Shown here: positions 49,285 to 60,600 of the stretch, piece by piece
Numbering within the stretch: position 1 is the stretch's first letter
How the letters are laid out: the number at the start of each line of letters is the position of its first letter
From: an uncultured Eubacteriales bacterium
GTDB lineage: Bacteria > Bacillota > Clostridia > Oscillospirales > CAG-382
Direction: 5' to 3'
DNA length: 64,000 nucleotides
NCBI GenBank assembly: GCA_900551295.1
Contig: URVJ01000008.1
Span: forward strand, 1-64,000
Program-made: the position numbers and the translations under genes
Notes under the pieces: model-generated
Databases searched by the model: none
What the model was told of the DNA's origin: nothing
What the model saw: the letters and a program-made list of their open reading frames with translations, nothing else

Positions 49285-51912
49285 TCAGCCTTCAAGCGAC
49301 TTTTTCGCGCTTTCAAGAGCCTCTGCAATCTTAGACGGATCTTTTCCTCCGGCACTTGCACTGTCCGGACGTCCTCCGCCGCCTCCGCCGCATATCATAG
49401 CTGCAGCTTTGACTATCTTTCCGGCATTTGCACCGTTCTTTACGGCTGCCTTGCCGCAGGTTGCGTAAAGTATAACCTTGCCGTCAAGCTCCGACGCAAA
49501 AAGTGCGGCCGCATTTTCGTTCTTATCCTTGATTATATCTCCGGCTGCACGAAGTTCGTCCGCAGTCATTCCGTCAAGACGCGCCGTGATAAGCTCGAAC
49601 GCACCTACTTTTTCCGCACTGTCCGCAAGGTTTGCGGTCTTCATTCCGGCAATCATGGAATTCTGCTCGTCAACCTTGTTCTTAAGCGCCTTTATCTCGT
49701 TTTCTGCCTGAACAGCCTTTGCCGCAAGATCCGCAGCTCCGCCTGCCTTGAGAGCCTTTGCAGTCTCGTCTATTATGGCCTTATCGTGGTAAATATAATC
49801 AATTACGTTAGTACCCGTAACGGCTTCAATTCTTCTGACGCCGGCCGCAACGCTGCTTTCTCCGATTATCTTAAAAAGACCTGCCTTTGCGGTATTTGAC
49901 ATATGAGTACCGCCGCAGAGTTCCGCTGAAACGTCGCCCATCTTTACAAGTCTTACGACTTTGCCGTACTTTTCTCCGAACAGAGCCATAGCGCCCATGC
50001 TCTTTGCGGTCTCCATATCGGTTTCAATCGTCGTAATATCGTATCCTGCAAGGATATACTCGTTTACAAGCTTTTCTGTTTCGAGTATTTCATCTCCGGT
50101 CATTGCCTGATAATGAGTAAAGTCAAATCTTGCCCTGTACTCGTCAACATAAGAGCCTGCCTGTTCAACGTGGTCGCCGAGAACGTGTCTGAGAGCCGTC
50201 TGAAGCAGATGAACCGCAGAGTGGTTTCTCTTTATTGCCTCGCGTCTTGCCGCGTCGACTTTAAGCGTTACGGTATCTCCGACATTCAGCACCGCATTGC
50301 CCTCAAATTCGCACATATGCATATACTTTCCGTCGGACTTCTTTGTGTCTGTAATATCAATTACCGCGCCGTTTGAAAGCGTAAGCGTTCCGGTATCTCC
50401 AACCTGTCCGCCGCCCTCGCCGTAGAATACGGTCTTATCGCAAAGCATGGTAAATTCTCCCTCTGTCGCGCTCTGTGTTCTAACGCCGTCTACGATAATT
50501 GCCTCGACCTTTGCGGTACACTCGGTGCTGTCATATCCTGCAAACTGCGTCTTTGCAACGTCGCTTATAAGATCGGCAGCCTCATGCGACCAGCCGCCGC
50601 CGGCTTTGCGGTTTTCTCTCGCGCGGACTTTCTGTTCCTCCATAAGACGGGTGAATTCTTCTTCGTCTACGGTTATTCCCTTTTCGCCCACAATCTCCTT
50701 TGTAAGGTCAACCGGGAATCCGAAAGTATCGTAAAGTTTGAATGCGTCGGCACCCGAAAGCACGGTCTTTCCGCTCTTTTCAAGCTCGTCTACAAAGCCC
50801 TGCAATATTGAAAGTCCCGTGTCGATGGTGGCGTCGAAACGCTCTTCCTCTATGCTTATAATCTTCTTTATATAGTCAGCCTTTTCGCGAAGTTCCGGAT
50901 ATGCGCCCTCGTTTTCCTGAATAACTATCTCGCAGAGTCTGTTAAGGAACGCGCCCTCGATGCCCAAAAGTCTGCCGTGGCGCGCAGCACGTCTGAGAAG
51001 ACGTCTGAGGACATATCCTCTGCCCTCGTTGGACGGCATAACTCCGTCGCATATCATAAACGAAGTGCTTCTGATATGGTCGGTTATAATTCTTATGGAT
51101 ACGTCGTCGTTATAGTTTTCGCCGTACTTTTTGCCTGCATATTCGCAGACGGTATCGAGTATGCGTCTTACGGTATCGACTTCAAAGAGGTTATCAACAC
51201 CCTGCATTACGCACGCAAGTCTTTCAAGTCCCATACCGGTATCTATATTCTTCTGTTTAAGCTCGGTATAGTTGCCGTGGCCGTCGTTATCGAACTGCGA
51301 GAAAACGTTGTTCCAGATTTCCATATATCTGTCGCAGTCGCAGCCGGGTTTGCAGTCGGGTTTGCCGCAGCCGTATTTTTCGCCGCGGTCAAAGTATATT
51401 TCGGAACAGGGACCGCACGGACCGCTGCCGTGTTCCCAGAAGTTATCCTCTTTGCCGAGTCTTACTATTCTCTGCTCCGGAACGCCTATATCGTTCTTCC
51501 AGATGTCATAAGCCTCGTCGTCCCGCTCGTAAACGCTGGGCCAGAGCTTTTCTGCCGGAATTTCAAGCGTTTGGGTGAGAAATTCCCATGCCCACGGAAT
51601 AGCTTCTTTCTTGAAATAATCGCCGAAAGAAAAGTTTCCGAGCATTTCAAAATATGTGCCGTGGCGCGCCGTCTTTCCGACGTGCTCGAGGTCAGGAGTT
51701 CTGATACACTTCTGGCATGTGGTAACGCGTCTTCTCGGAGGCTCCTTTGTACCCTGGAAATAGGGTTTCATAGGCGCCATGCCTGAGTTGATAAGCAGCA
51801 GCGAATTGTCGTTGATAGGTATAAGCGGAAAGCTCTTAAGTCTTAAATGTCCCTTGCTTTCAAAGAACGAAAGATACTTTTCACGAAGCTCGTTGAGTCC
51901 CGTCCATTTCAT
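49285..51912 (-). CDS. alaS: alanine--tRNA ligase
   Basis: 875-residue AlaRS, full length. Aminoacylation domain (MKWTGLNELREKYLSFFESK, NSGMAPMKPYF, 'TCQKCIRTPDLEHVGKTARH', GMGLERLACVMQGV), editing domain with zinc ligands (RNHSAVHLLQTALRHVL and AELCGGTHMSNTAKAG), and a C-Ala domain ending in GGGGGGRPDSASAGG. It attaches Ala to tRNA-Ala and clears Ser/Gly mischarges. No T-box is visible upstream, unlike pheST and aspS. Confidence 0.96.
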   Translation of the reverse strand: MKWTGLNELREKYLSFFESKGHLRLKSFPLIPINDNSLLLINSGMAPMKPYFQGTKEPPRRRVTTCQKCIRTPDLEHVGKTARHGTYFEMLGNFSFGDYFKKEAIPWAWEFLTQTLEIPAEKLWPSVYERDDEAYDIWKNDIGVPEQRIVRLGKEDNFWEHGSGPCGPCSEIYFDRGEKYGCGKPDCKPGCDCDRYMEIWNNVFSQFDNDGHGNYTELKQKNIDTGMGLERLACVMQGVDNLFEVDTVRRILDTVCEYAGKKYGENYNDDVSIRIITDHIRSTSFMICDGVMPSNEGRGYVLRRLLRRAARHGRLLGIEGAFLNRLCEIVIQENEGAYPELREKADYIKKIISIEEERFDATIDTGLSILQGFVDELEKSGKTVLSGADAFKLYDTFGFPVDLTKEIVGEKGITVDEEEFTRLMEEQKVRARENRKAGGGWSHEAADLISDVAKTQFAGYDSTECTAKVEAIIVDGVRTQSATEGEFTMLCDKTVFYGEGGGQVGDTGTLTLSNGAVIDITDTKKSDGKYMHMCEFEGNAVLNVGDTVTLKVDAARREAIKRNHSAVHLLQTALRHVLGDHVEQAGSYVDEYRARFDFTHYQAMTGDEILETEKLVNEYILAGYDITTIETDMETAKSMGAMALFGEKYGKVVRLVKMGDVSAELCGGTHMSNTAKAGLFKIIGESSVAAGVRRIEAVTGTNVIDYIYHDKAIIDETAKALKAGGAADLAAKAVQAENEIKALKNKVDEQNSMIAGMKTANLADSAEKVGAFELITARLDGMTADELRAAGDIIKDKNENAAALFASELDGKVILYATCGKAAVKNGANAGKIVKAAAMICGGGGGGRPDSASAGGKDPSKIAEALESAKKSLEG

Positions 51913-52055
51913 TGTTTTTTACTTCCTTCCGATTGGAATTATAATGCATATAATATATTATTTTAAATCAATCTCGGACGATTGTCAATACATTTACGGT
52001 TTTTACTTTGATTTAGGGTCATTTCGGCGCAAAAAAGCTTTCGGCTTTATAAAAA

Positions 52056-52874
52056 TCATGGCAGTTTTACGCTTCTTGCACACATAATTATACCGCCGTC
52101 GAGTTTTTTATAATACACCGCGCTGTTTTTATCAAAGCTGCTTATGACAACGCCTCCGAGAGTTGCCGAGGAATGTATATATTCTCCGCCGCCGATATAC
52201 ATAACGACGTGTCCCTTGAAATACACAAGATCCGCCTCTTTAAGTTCCGAAAAACTAATCTGTTTTACGTATTTTGAATCCGGCACGGCATCTCTCCAAA
52301 GACTCAGCCCGTTCATAGCGTAACTCTGAAAGCAGAGCCCCGAACAGTCTATGCCCGACGGACTTTTACCCGCCCATCTGTACGGCGTGCCGAGATACAA
52401 AAGCGCGGTATCGACGATATTTTTGCGAACGGCGCCGGGGTTGGTCACATCTTCCTCAAATTCTTCGGGTTTTATTTCGCTGCTTCTGACATAGCAAACT
52501 TTTCCGCCGAAATCTATATCGGTAAAGCCGCAGACGTCGGAATACGAGCTGTTTTTTACGACTTTACTGCCGCGCGGAATTGTAAGCAGAGGTTTATACT
52601 TATATTCGGGTTTCGGCAGAATGTCGCAGAACGGCGACGTCACCACAAAGCTTTTACTCATCTGAAGTCCGGTTTTACGCCGCACGTCTTTTTTTCGCAC
52701 AAATCCGCGATAGCCGTACATTGTTTCGGCGCAAAGCCAGTTTTCGGTTTCTTTTTCGGGAGACACAGCAAAAATTCTTGTTCCGTAAAGAAGTTCATCT
52801 GTTACTGCACTCCCTGACGACGGTAATTCATGAAAATACGCACTCGCGGTTTTTACACAATATTCATTTACCAC
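52056..52874 (-). CDS. NlpC/P60 cell-wall endopeptidase with SH3-like domains
   Basis: 272 residues. N-terminal two SH3-like regions (LLYGTRIFAVSPEKETENWL..YGYRGFVRKKDVRR; then IPRGSKVVKNSSYSDVCGFT) and a C-terminal NlpC/P60 peptidase: catalytic Cys in GIDCSGLCFQSYAMNG, His in 'ADLVYFKGHVVMYIGGGEYI' and HSSATLGGV. It would cut D-Glu-diaminopimelate links in peptidoglycan, as YkfC-like enzymes do. No signal peptide, so it may act on imported muropeptides. The GTG at 52874 with GAGGTG 6 nt upstream is chosen; the longer frame to 52988 runs through the repeat. Confidence 0.82.
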   Translation of the reverse strand: MVNEYCVKTASAYFHELPSSGSAVTDELLYGTRIFAVSPEKETENWLCAETMYGYRGFVRKKDVRRKTGLQMSKSFVVTSPFCDILPKPEYKYKPLLTIPRGSKVVKNSSYSDVCGFTDIDFGGKVCYVRSSEIKPEEFEEDVTNPGAVRKNIVDTALLYLGTPYRWAGKSPSGIDCSGLCFQSYAMNGLSLWRDAVPDSKYVKQISFSELKEADLVYFKGHVVMYIGGGEYIHSSATLGGVVISSFDKNSAVYYKKLDGGIIMCARSVKLP

Positions 52875-52949
52875 AAAAAGCACCTCGGAAAGACTTTTTT
52901 TAAAAGTATATTTCTTTTCCGGGGCAATTATGCGAAAAGAGAAATTTGT

Positions 52950-53046
52950 GCTTGGCTGATTGTTGCTTAGTTTTGGCGGAAAAGACAATTCACTGCCATG
53001 TGCAGCTCTATTCTCCCACTTTTCGGAATCGAAAAGCGCGCGTCCC
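52950..53046. repeat. copy D of the MITE-like repeat family
   Basis: GGCTGATTGTTGCTTAGTTT, then CACTGCCATGTGCAGCTCTA and the CACTTTTCGGAATCGAAAAG hairpin. Shared with copies at 24.27, 29.93 and 46.94 kb. It fills the gap between the NlpC/P60 gene and ppa. Confidence 0.6.
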
Positions 53047-53048
53047 CT

Positions 53049-53603
53049 TTAGATTTCATTATCAGCGATAGCCTTGCCTTCAAAGCCTCTTTTGTAATTA
53101 ACAATACAGTTTTTAATAATTTCGAGAGCGGTTTCATGCCCCATAATTTCATCAACCGCGGTAGCCTTACCCTCAAGCTGTTTATACACCGAGAAGAAGT
53201 GGCGCATTTCATCGAAAATATGCTTAGGCAGATCCGAAATATCCTTATAGGTATTGTAGCTCGGATCTTCAAAAGGAATTGCAATAATTTTTTCGTCGTT
53301 TTTGCCGTTGTCTATCATCTTGATAACGCCTATCGGATAGCAGCGCACAAGCACAAGCGGATCTATAACCTCGTTCGAGAGCACAAGCACGTCAAGCGGA
53401 TCACCGTCGTCGGCATAAGTCTTGGGAATAAATCCGTAGTTTGCCGGGTAATGCGTGGAGGTGTAAAGTATACGGTCAAGGATAATAAATCCCGTCTGCT
53501 TGTCAAGCTCGTACTTCTTTTTGCTGCCCTTGGCTATTTCTATAACCGCAAGAAAATCTTCGGGCTTTATTCTTTCGGGCGCAACGTCATGCCAAATGTT
53601 CAT
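53049..53603 (-). CDS. ppa: inorganic pyrophosphatase (family I)
   Basis: 184 residues with family I soluble pyrophosphatase motifs: KKKYELDKQTGFIILDRIL, HYPANYGFIPKTYADDGDP, the metal-binding signature DDGDPLDVLV and 'RHFFSVYKQLEGKATAV'. It hydrolyses PPi made by synthetases and polymerases. GGAGG upstream of the ATG. Confidence 0.93.
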   Translation of the reverse strand: MNIWHDVAPERIKPEDFLAVIEIAKGSKKKYELDKQTGFIILDRILYTSTHYPANYGFIPKTYADDGDPLDVLVLSNEVIDPLVLVRCYPIGVIKMIDNGKNDEKIIAIPFEDPSYNTYKDISDLPKHIFDEMRHFFSVYKQLEGKATAVDEIMGHETALEIIKNCIVNYKRGFEGKAIADNEI

Positions 53604-53685
53604 AGTATAAATACCTCCGTTTTTTGTTTTACGGTAAAATTATACGCGGAAAATGTTAATATTGCAAGCACTGCACCGTCATTTT

Positions 53686-54390
53686 TTAAAGTGCGGCATT
53701 CGGCGCTTTTGCGGACTGACGTCTGCTCATTCTTCTCCAGTTGAAAAATCCGTACAGATCGTTGAAAAGGAACATACAGAAACAGAATATCATCGGTAAG
53801 TATCTAATATCCTCAATCGACGCAAGAGTCCACATTGTTATAAGAACAACGTCGTTTACGGCATACGCGACGGCATAGAGAGGACTTCTGAGTATTAGCA
53901 GTGTGCACGCAGAAAAGCTTGTTGCGACGGACACGGTGCTGATAAACAGATTTGCCGTCCCGAGAAAGCCGAGAATGTAGTAAAACGCCCATGTAACGGC
54001 AGCAGTAAGCAATATTACAAGCGTCATTTTTATTTTTCCGAGCTTTGCCGTCTTTACCTCGGACTTGTCGCCGCTGTAAGGATTCTTTATCCACGTGTAC
54101 ACGGCTATTGCCGCGGCAGGCAAAGACATTCCGACATACGTTATCATCTCGCCGTAGTATCTGAATCTGTACGACACGACGGCGTAGAGTATGCAGAAAA
54201 AAATAGTGAGTATCTGACCGAAAACATTTCCCTTTGCGACAAAGATCAGCGCCGTTACGCCGATAAGAGAGGCAATGAGCGAAATTATTCCCTCGTTTCC
54301 GGCGGCAAGGTACGAAAGCGTCACCACAATAAGCGAGCTTATCCAAAGCGTAAGCTCAAAGCGGTTGAGTGTTCTGAACGGATTGCGCAT
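53686..54390 (-). CDS. pnuC: PnuC-family nicotinamide riboside/NMN transporter
   Basis: 234 residues with about seven hydrophobic helices: 'NRFELTLWISSLIVVTLSYL', LIASLIGVTALIFVAKGN, FGQILTIFFCILYAVVSY, RYYGEMITYVGMSLPAAA and the C-terminal YLPMIFCFCMFLFNDLYGF-NWRRM typical of PnuC. It would import an NAD precursor. ATG 54390 after AAAGGAG is chosen. The 260 bp upstream contain a GC-rich region with possible hairpins; I could not assign a riboswitch to it. Confidence 0.88.
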   Translation of the reverse strand: MRNPFRTLNRFELTLWISSLIVVTLSYLAAGNEGIISLIASLIGVTALIFVAKGNVFGQILTIFFCILYAVVSYRFRYYGEMITYVGMSLPAAAIAVYTWIKNPYSGDKSEVKTAKLGKIKMTLVILLTAAVTWAFYYILGFLGTANLFISTVSVATSFSACTLLILRSPLYAVAYAVNDVVLITMWTLASIEDIRYLPMIFCFCMFLFNDLYGFFNWRRMSRRQSAKAPNAAL

Positions 54391-54651
54391 AAATTTTGAT
54401 TTCTCCTTTACAAAAAAACAAATGCACCCTTTTCCAAACGTCTTCAAAGGCCTAACGACGCTTGTAAGAATGCACATAGCGGAGCTACCCGGCGGCAGCA
54501 TGTATTTTTTAAGAGTATATCACATTGCAGATCTTTTTTCAAGTATAAATTCAAAATTTCTTTTCGGAAATAAAGAACGCCCGACGGAACAGATGACTTT
54601 TTTAATGCAAATTCCGTCGGGCATATTAGGAGAGTAATGGGAATGCTTAGA
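54391..54651. other. intergenic region between the GH2 gene and pnuC
   Basis: No supported gene. Holds the pnuC Shine-Dalgarno and an unassigned leader. ATTCCGTCGGGC (54609) and GCCCGACGGAAC (54570) form an inverted repeat around an AT-rich loop, which can act as the terminator of the GH2 gene on the minus strand. Confidence 0.5.
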
Positions 54652-57600
54652 TTAATTTTCGGCAGCCGAAATTATTCTTTGGATATAAAGCCTTGTGTTG
54701 TCATTTTCGGGAAGTGCTTTGAATGCGTCGGTTTCGGAATATTCCTTTGCAACGCCGTAAACGCTTCCGCGAACCTCTGCGCCGTAAACCGTACTGCCGT
54801 CGCCGAGCACCGCATAGGGTCTTACGACAAGCACGCTGTTAAGCGCAGACTTGGTTTCGGGAATACCGACGACCGCGGCAAATATCTCATATGCATTGCT
54901 GTCGGTAATGTAGGTAAAGAGTTCTTTGCCCTGCTTTTCCGAAATGGAAATGCCCTTTACGTAATCGGCGCCCTCTGTGCCGAAATCAAAGGTAAGAGCT
55001 TTTGCGCCGAGCTTGTCGGCTCTTGCAACTATAAAGCCAACCTCGCCGTCTGAGGAAACCGCCTCGCGGAGTTCTCCCGAAACAACGCTTCTGAAACGTA
55101 TTCCGGCAGGGTTCTTTACGCGTATCGACGAATATTCCGTATCGGTTGCGGGTGCAAGCACCGGCTTAAAGCTTGTAACGGTTCCGTCCGTCGTATACTT
55201 TTGTCCGGGAAGAACGGTGTCCTTGCCGTTGCTCCATGCATACAGCGAAACATCGCCGCCGCATATTGCCGAAGTGAGCGCGGGCATAGTTACAGTCTTG
55301 CCTTCGGGAAGTATAAAGCTGTATCCTTTATCTGTAAGCGTATTTCCGTTTGCGTCGGTAAAGCTTACGGCATATGCTTCTTTAAGCGTGATATTATCAA
55401 GATAGAAGTAGACAGCCGTATTGTTTATTGCGTTCGCATAAATACCGAACCAGCCGAGAATATCCTGTTTCTGCACAAGCAGTCCTTCAACATGCGTCCA
55501 TTCTCCGCGCTTTGCAGCCGGCACGCCATTGAGAACCCACTCGCCCCAGTTTGCCTTCTTTGTGCTTACGGCAGAGTTTACGGTTGCCGACGCAAAGTCT
55601 GCACCGCTTGAAAGCTTGTCGGGCATTACGTCGTATTCAACATAGTAGCGCTTGCTGTCGTCGAGTTTGAGATCCCACTTTGCGTAGTTATATACCTGTC
55701 CGCCCTTTCCTCCGGTATCGGGGTCTATGTACAGGCAGTAATTATCGCTGTTCTTGGGATCTTTCTTGATATATCCGCCCTGAGTATTGCTGTCCCACGG
55801 AACATCAAAGCTGCCGTTTGGTATCATGTTTCCGGAACCGAAATCGGGATCGGATTCTACTTTGAACGTAAATTTCGGAGTGTTTCCGATGCTTATACTC
55901 TCATCTTTGCCTTTAAGCGAGCTGAAAGATACGGTAAACGTAGATCCGCGCTTGTATTTCTCGTAATTTACATATCCGGTAAAGGTGCTTGTCGCTTTAT
56001 CATACTCGCAGTACGAAACCGCATCTCCGAAGTTTTCCGGAGCAAAGCTTTCTTCAAGTATATCCTTGTCAAAAGTTACGGTAAAGCAGCCCTCGAGATA
56101 TTTTACGGTATCCGAGGAGGCGGTCGCATTTACGGTCGTGCTCCAGAACGCTTTGAATACGGTGTCGGTGCCGGTTGCGGAATATTCCGTGCCTGCGGCG
56201 TAGATGTATTCTCCGTCGCTCCAGCCGGCAAAGGTATATCCGTCGGGAATGTTTGTAAAGGTACATTCGGGAAGTCTTACTGTTTCTCCCTTTGACGCGT
56301 TTATCGGAGCAATTTCGCCCGACGCGCCGAGAGTCTGTGTAAAGTAAAGAGTTCCGGTCGTGAGAGAGAAAATTTCTTTTTCAAGAAGCTTTGTAACGGC
56401 GTTTACTTTGCTTTGCAGAGATGTTTCGCCGAGTGCGGAGGCTTGTTCAAGAGCCGCCTTGAGAGATACAAGCTGCTCATCGGTATACTTTCCGCCCGAA
56501 ACAAGCGCATTTGCCTCTGCCGTTTTCTCGCCGAGAGACGTAAGGTCTGCCTTTACGCCGTAGAATTCAACCTCGTACAGACTTCCGTAGGAGTTTTCGG
56601 GGCTTGAGAATCTTACGTATCTGTAAGACGCCGGGACGTCCGCGGTGAGCGTTATCTGCTTTGCCGGAACTTCGGGCGTTGTACTGTCGGGAGTCCGGTC
56701 GCCGACTACCGCTTTTTCGGTGATCTTTGCAAATGTGGTCCAGGTTTCAAAGTCGTTTGAACCCTGCATAAGAGTTCCGACAACGCGCGAACCCCATGTT
56801 GCGATCATAGGCACGTATTTTACATATACTACAAATTCCGTATTGCTTTCGCCGAAATCAAGTCCGCCCGTACCTGTTCCTTTATTTGTCGCGGAGAAGT
56901 TTACGTAACCGGTATCGAGTCTGCCGTCAAATGCAAGCAGATAGCTCTTTCCGTTATCGTCGCCGTATTTTCCGCCGGTACCGAACAGCGTATCCGAGGT
57001 AAGTTTTCTCTCGTCAAGCTTTTCGAGTGCGTTTACTGCCGCCGTGAGTGCCGCGATATTGCCGTCCGACGCGTAGGCAAGAGCATTTTCGTATGCTTTT
57101 TCAAATGCAAAGTAAGTCTTTGCGGTGTAAAGCTCCTCGTTCACGGTCTTTGCGCTTTCGAGAAGTTCTTTTGTCTTTTTCTGGCTCTCCGCCTTGGCGA
57201 TAAGAGCTTTAAGACCGGCAGCTGCTGTATTTACATCATGCTGTGACGCGTTCTGATCGTTTATAAGCGTCTCGCAAGCCGAAATGCTTGTCTGAAGCTC
57301 ACCGTATACGCCGAGATCCGCGTCGGTTATCGCCTTTGCCTGTTTAACAAGCTTTGAAATGTAATTCTTGTCGGTTGTTTCGGAACCCTTGTAGAATTCG
57401 ACTTCGTACAGGCTTCCGTAAGAGTTTTCGGGGCTTACAAAACGCACATATCTGTAATAATCCGGGTTTTCGATTACAAGCCATACGGGTACGCCGGGAA
57501 CTTCATCTGCCGTTTCGCCGGCTATGTATACCTTTCCGTTTTCGTCTACATAACCCTCTTTTGCAGGCTCGGTCATTTCAGCAAGCTTTGTCCAGTTTTC

Positions 57601-60600
57601 CTTATCGTTTGAACCCTGAATAAGAGTTCCGATAAAGCGTCTGTCAACATCTCCGTGCCACTTTGAAACAAGCGGAATGTAGCGTACAGCCGCAACAAGC
57701 TGCGCATTGTTTTCGCCGAAGTCAAGTCCGCCTGTACCTGTACCGTTGTTGGTTGCGGAGAAGTTTACGGGATTTGTCGTAAAGTTGCCGTCGAATGCGT
57801 TGGGGTAGCTTTCCTTGCTGTCGTTGCCCCATGTTCCGCCGTTTCCGAACATTGTGTCGGAGGTGAGCTTTTCATACTTGCTTTCAAGCTTTGCCAAAGC
57901 CTCGTCAAGCGCGGTCTTTGCATTTTTAAGCTCATCGGACGAAGAATTTGTATCTGTGAACACCGCAAACGCGCTGTTATATGCGTCAAGCGCGTTTATG
58001 TAGCTTTCTGAGCCGTATGCGTTTTCGTCAAGCGCTTCAAACGCCTTTATCGACGTCGAAAGTGCGTCTCTGTCCGCATTGTCCTCGAAAATATCGAGAT
58101 AATCGCATATGAGCGAGTTTATTTCCGACTGGGCTGCTCCGGAAAGATCGGACATTATATTTTCAGCGTCCGATATAAACTGTGTAAGCAGCGGCTTTTT
58201 GTATGCGTCGGCTCCGTCAAGCGCTTCCTTTGCAGCAGTAACGCACTCCGACAGATAATCCGTATCGAGTTTGCATACGTAAAATTCAAGTTCGCAAAGA
58301 CTTCCGTAGGATTTAGCCGGGCAGTTTATTCTGAAGTAGCGGTAATATTCACTAGTGTCCAAATATACCTTAAACCACTTTTTCTGAGCAGTCTCGGTTA
58401 TCTGACCGACAGGTGTCCAGTTTTCACCGTCATTTGATACTTCAAATATCTCGCCTATTATTCTCTTGTCGATAGCGTCCGTACCTTCGCTTCTCGGATA
58501 ATATCTTGCATATACAAGGGAGGCATAGCTGTTTTGTCCGAGATCTACGCCGGCAGTACCTGCACCGGGATCGGCAAAGTCAGCCCAGTTTGTAAGATTT
58601 CCGTCAAACAGATTGGGATATGCTTCTTCACCGTCTTTTCCGCCATATTTTCCGCCCGTACCGAAGGTTGTTCCGGCCGCTTTGGAAACGGCAATTTTAA
58701 GTCCGTCCCATGCGGAAACGATATTCATTGCGGCGTCGTTAAGTTCGGTCTGAGATGCATTTTCCGAAAGCAGCTTTTCGGCATTCTTTGCAGTTCTATG
58801 CATGCTTACATTCTGCTTTGACGTGCCGTAGGAACGGTACTTACTCGACGTTACAGCCTTTTCAAGCATGGTATCGAGAGTGCTCTTATCCGTATTGTTC
58901 ATTGCGGTGTCGAGATATGCGCACATAATATTGGATTCGCGCTGAGTTGCCTTTTCAGCCTTTGCCTCGCAGTATGATACAGCCGCGTCGAGCGCTGTCT
59001 TTGCATTGCCGGTGAGCGTTTCGGAAAGTGCCTTTGCCTCGGCAAGCTTTGCGTCGAATACGGTACTGTCTATTTCCTTGTGCGAGGTATAGAAATAAAC
59101 TCTGTAAAGGGAACCGTTTGACTTTGTGCTGTTGAAACGCACATATCTGTAAGGAGTGTCGTCGCTTACGGTAATCTCCACACGCGCTCCCGGAACATTG
59201 GTTTCCTTGGTGTCGTCGTCGCCGATTGTCGCAGCCTTTGTAATTTCGGCAAATGTCGTCCAGTTCTGTTTATCGTTTGAACCTTGGAACGTTGTTCCGA
59301 TAATTCTCGTGTTTATGCTGCTCCATTTTGAATGGTATACCGGAACATACGCAACCTTTGTAATAACGGACGCGCCGTTTTCTCCGAGATCCATTCCGCC
59401 GTAACCGCTTGAGCTGTCTCCCTTGAAGTTTACGCTCTTTGTGCAGTCGATTGCGTTATCGTAGTCGAAAGCAAAGGGATATGTTTCGCCGTTTATGTTG
59501 GGTTCTGCGCCGTAGTATCCGCCCTCACCGAACAGCGTATCGGATCTGAGCTGAGTATACGTGACGTCGCCCGGCACATATTCTTCGAGTGCGTTCATGG
59601 CGTTATTGAGCGCCGCAACGGCATTGTCTATTGCTTTCTGTGTGTAATTCTCTGTGTTTGCGTATATTTTGTTTGCATTTTCGAGAGCCTTGTCAAATGC
59701 GAGATACGAGCTTTGAGTACAGGTTTCCTCTGCCGCCTGAATTTCCGCGGTCTTTGCGAGGGCAACCTTAAGAGACGCCGTATTTGCCGGGACTACGTTT
59801 GAAAACGCGGTGTTTGCAAGCTTTATAACGTCGCTGTCGGTCGGAGCGTCGGAATTTTTGAACGGGCGTATGCTGTAACTCCATGTGTGCTTTCCGCCGG
59901 GTATCTTATACTGTTCGAGCGTGTCATAGAAGCACGAACCGCTGCCTACGCCCTCAACCTTGTAGTCGATATTGAGAACCGTGCTGTCAAGCTTTGTACA
60001 CTGATAGAGATGCCTTATCTTGTTTATGCCTTCGGGCAGATAATGCGACGCGCTTACGGAAAGCGTATTGCCCTCTCCGGCAAATATAATTCCGTATTCC
60101 TTATCCGCGCCGTTTATTACGGCATATCTTACGTCGGTACGGTTTCCGTTGTCGTTGGGTCTTATGTAATCGACAAGCATATCGTCAACCGTCGTTGTGT
60201 AAAATCCTATATCTGCCGCTCTGTTTCTGTCGCTGTAATTTTCGAACGGGCCTCTGCCGAAATACGACAGCGTATCGTAGCCCTTGTCAAGTACAAGCAG
60301 CGAGCCGAGTTTGGGAGGATATTTTACTCCGGCATTGAACGAGAAATCTATCTTTATCTCGCCCGAACCGAGAATGTAATATGTAAGGTCAAGCGATGAG
60401 CTTACCGACGGATATTCGAGAGTTGTGCTGACCTTAACGCCCTTTGTCTTGCCGCCGTATTCAAGCGCGGAGAATTCAAAGGCGCTTGCCTTTACGGACT
60501 CTCTGTCGATATTATATCTGAAAGTTTCGGCGTCGGCTATCTTATGAATATCGTTGTCGATATATGCTCTGTAAAAGTTGGGGGAAAGCGCGCCGTCAAG

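Noticed and set aside
54391..54530. Riboswitch upstream of pnuC (NAD, TPP or similar)
   Set aside because: Hairpins are possible, but I could not match any conserved core by eye.
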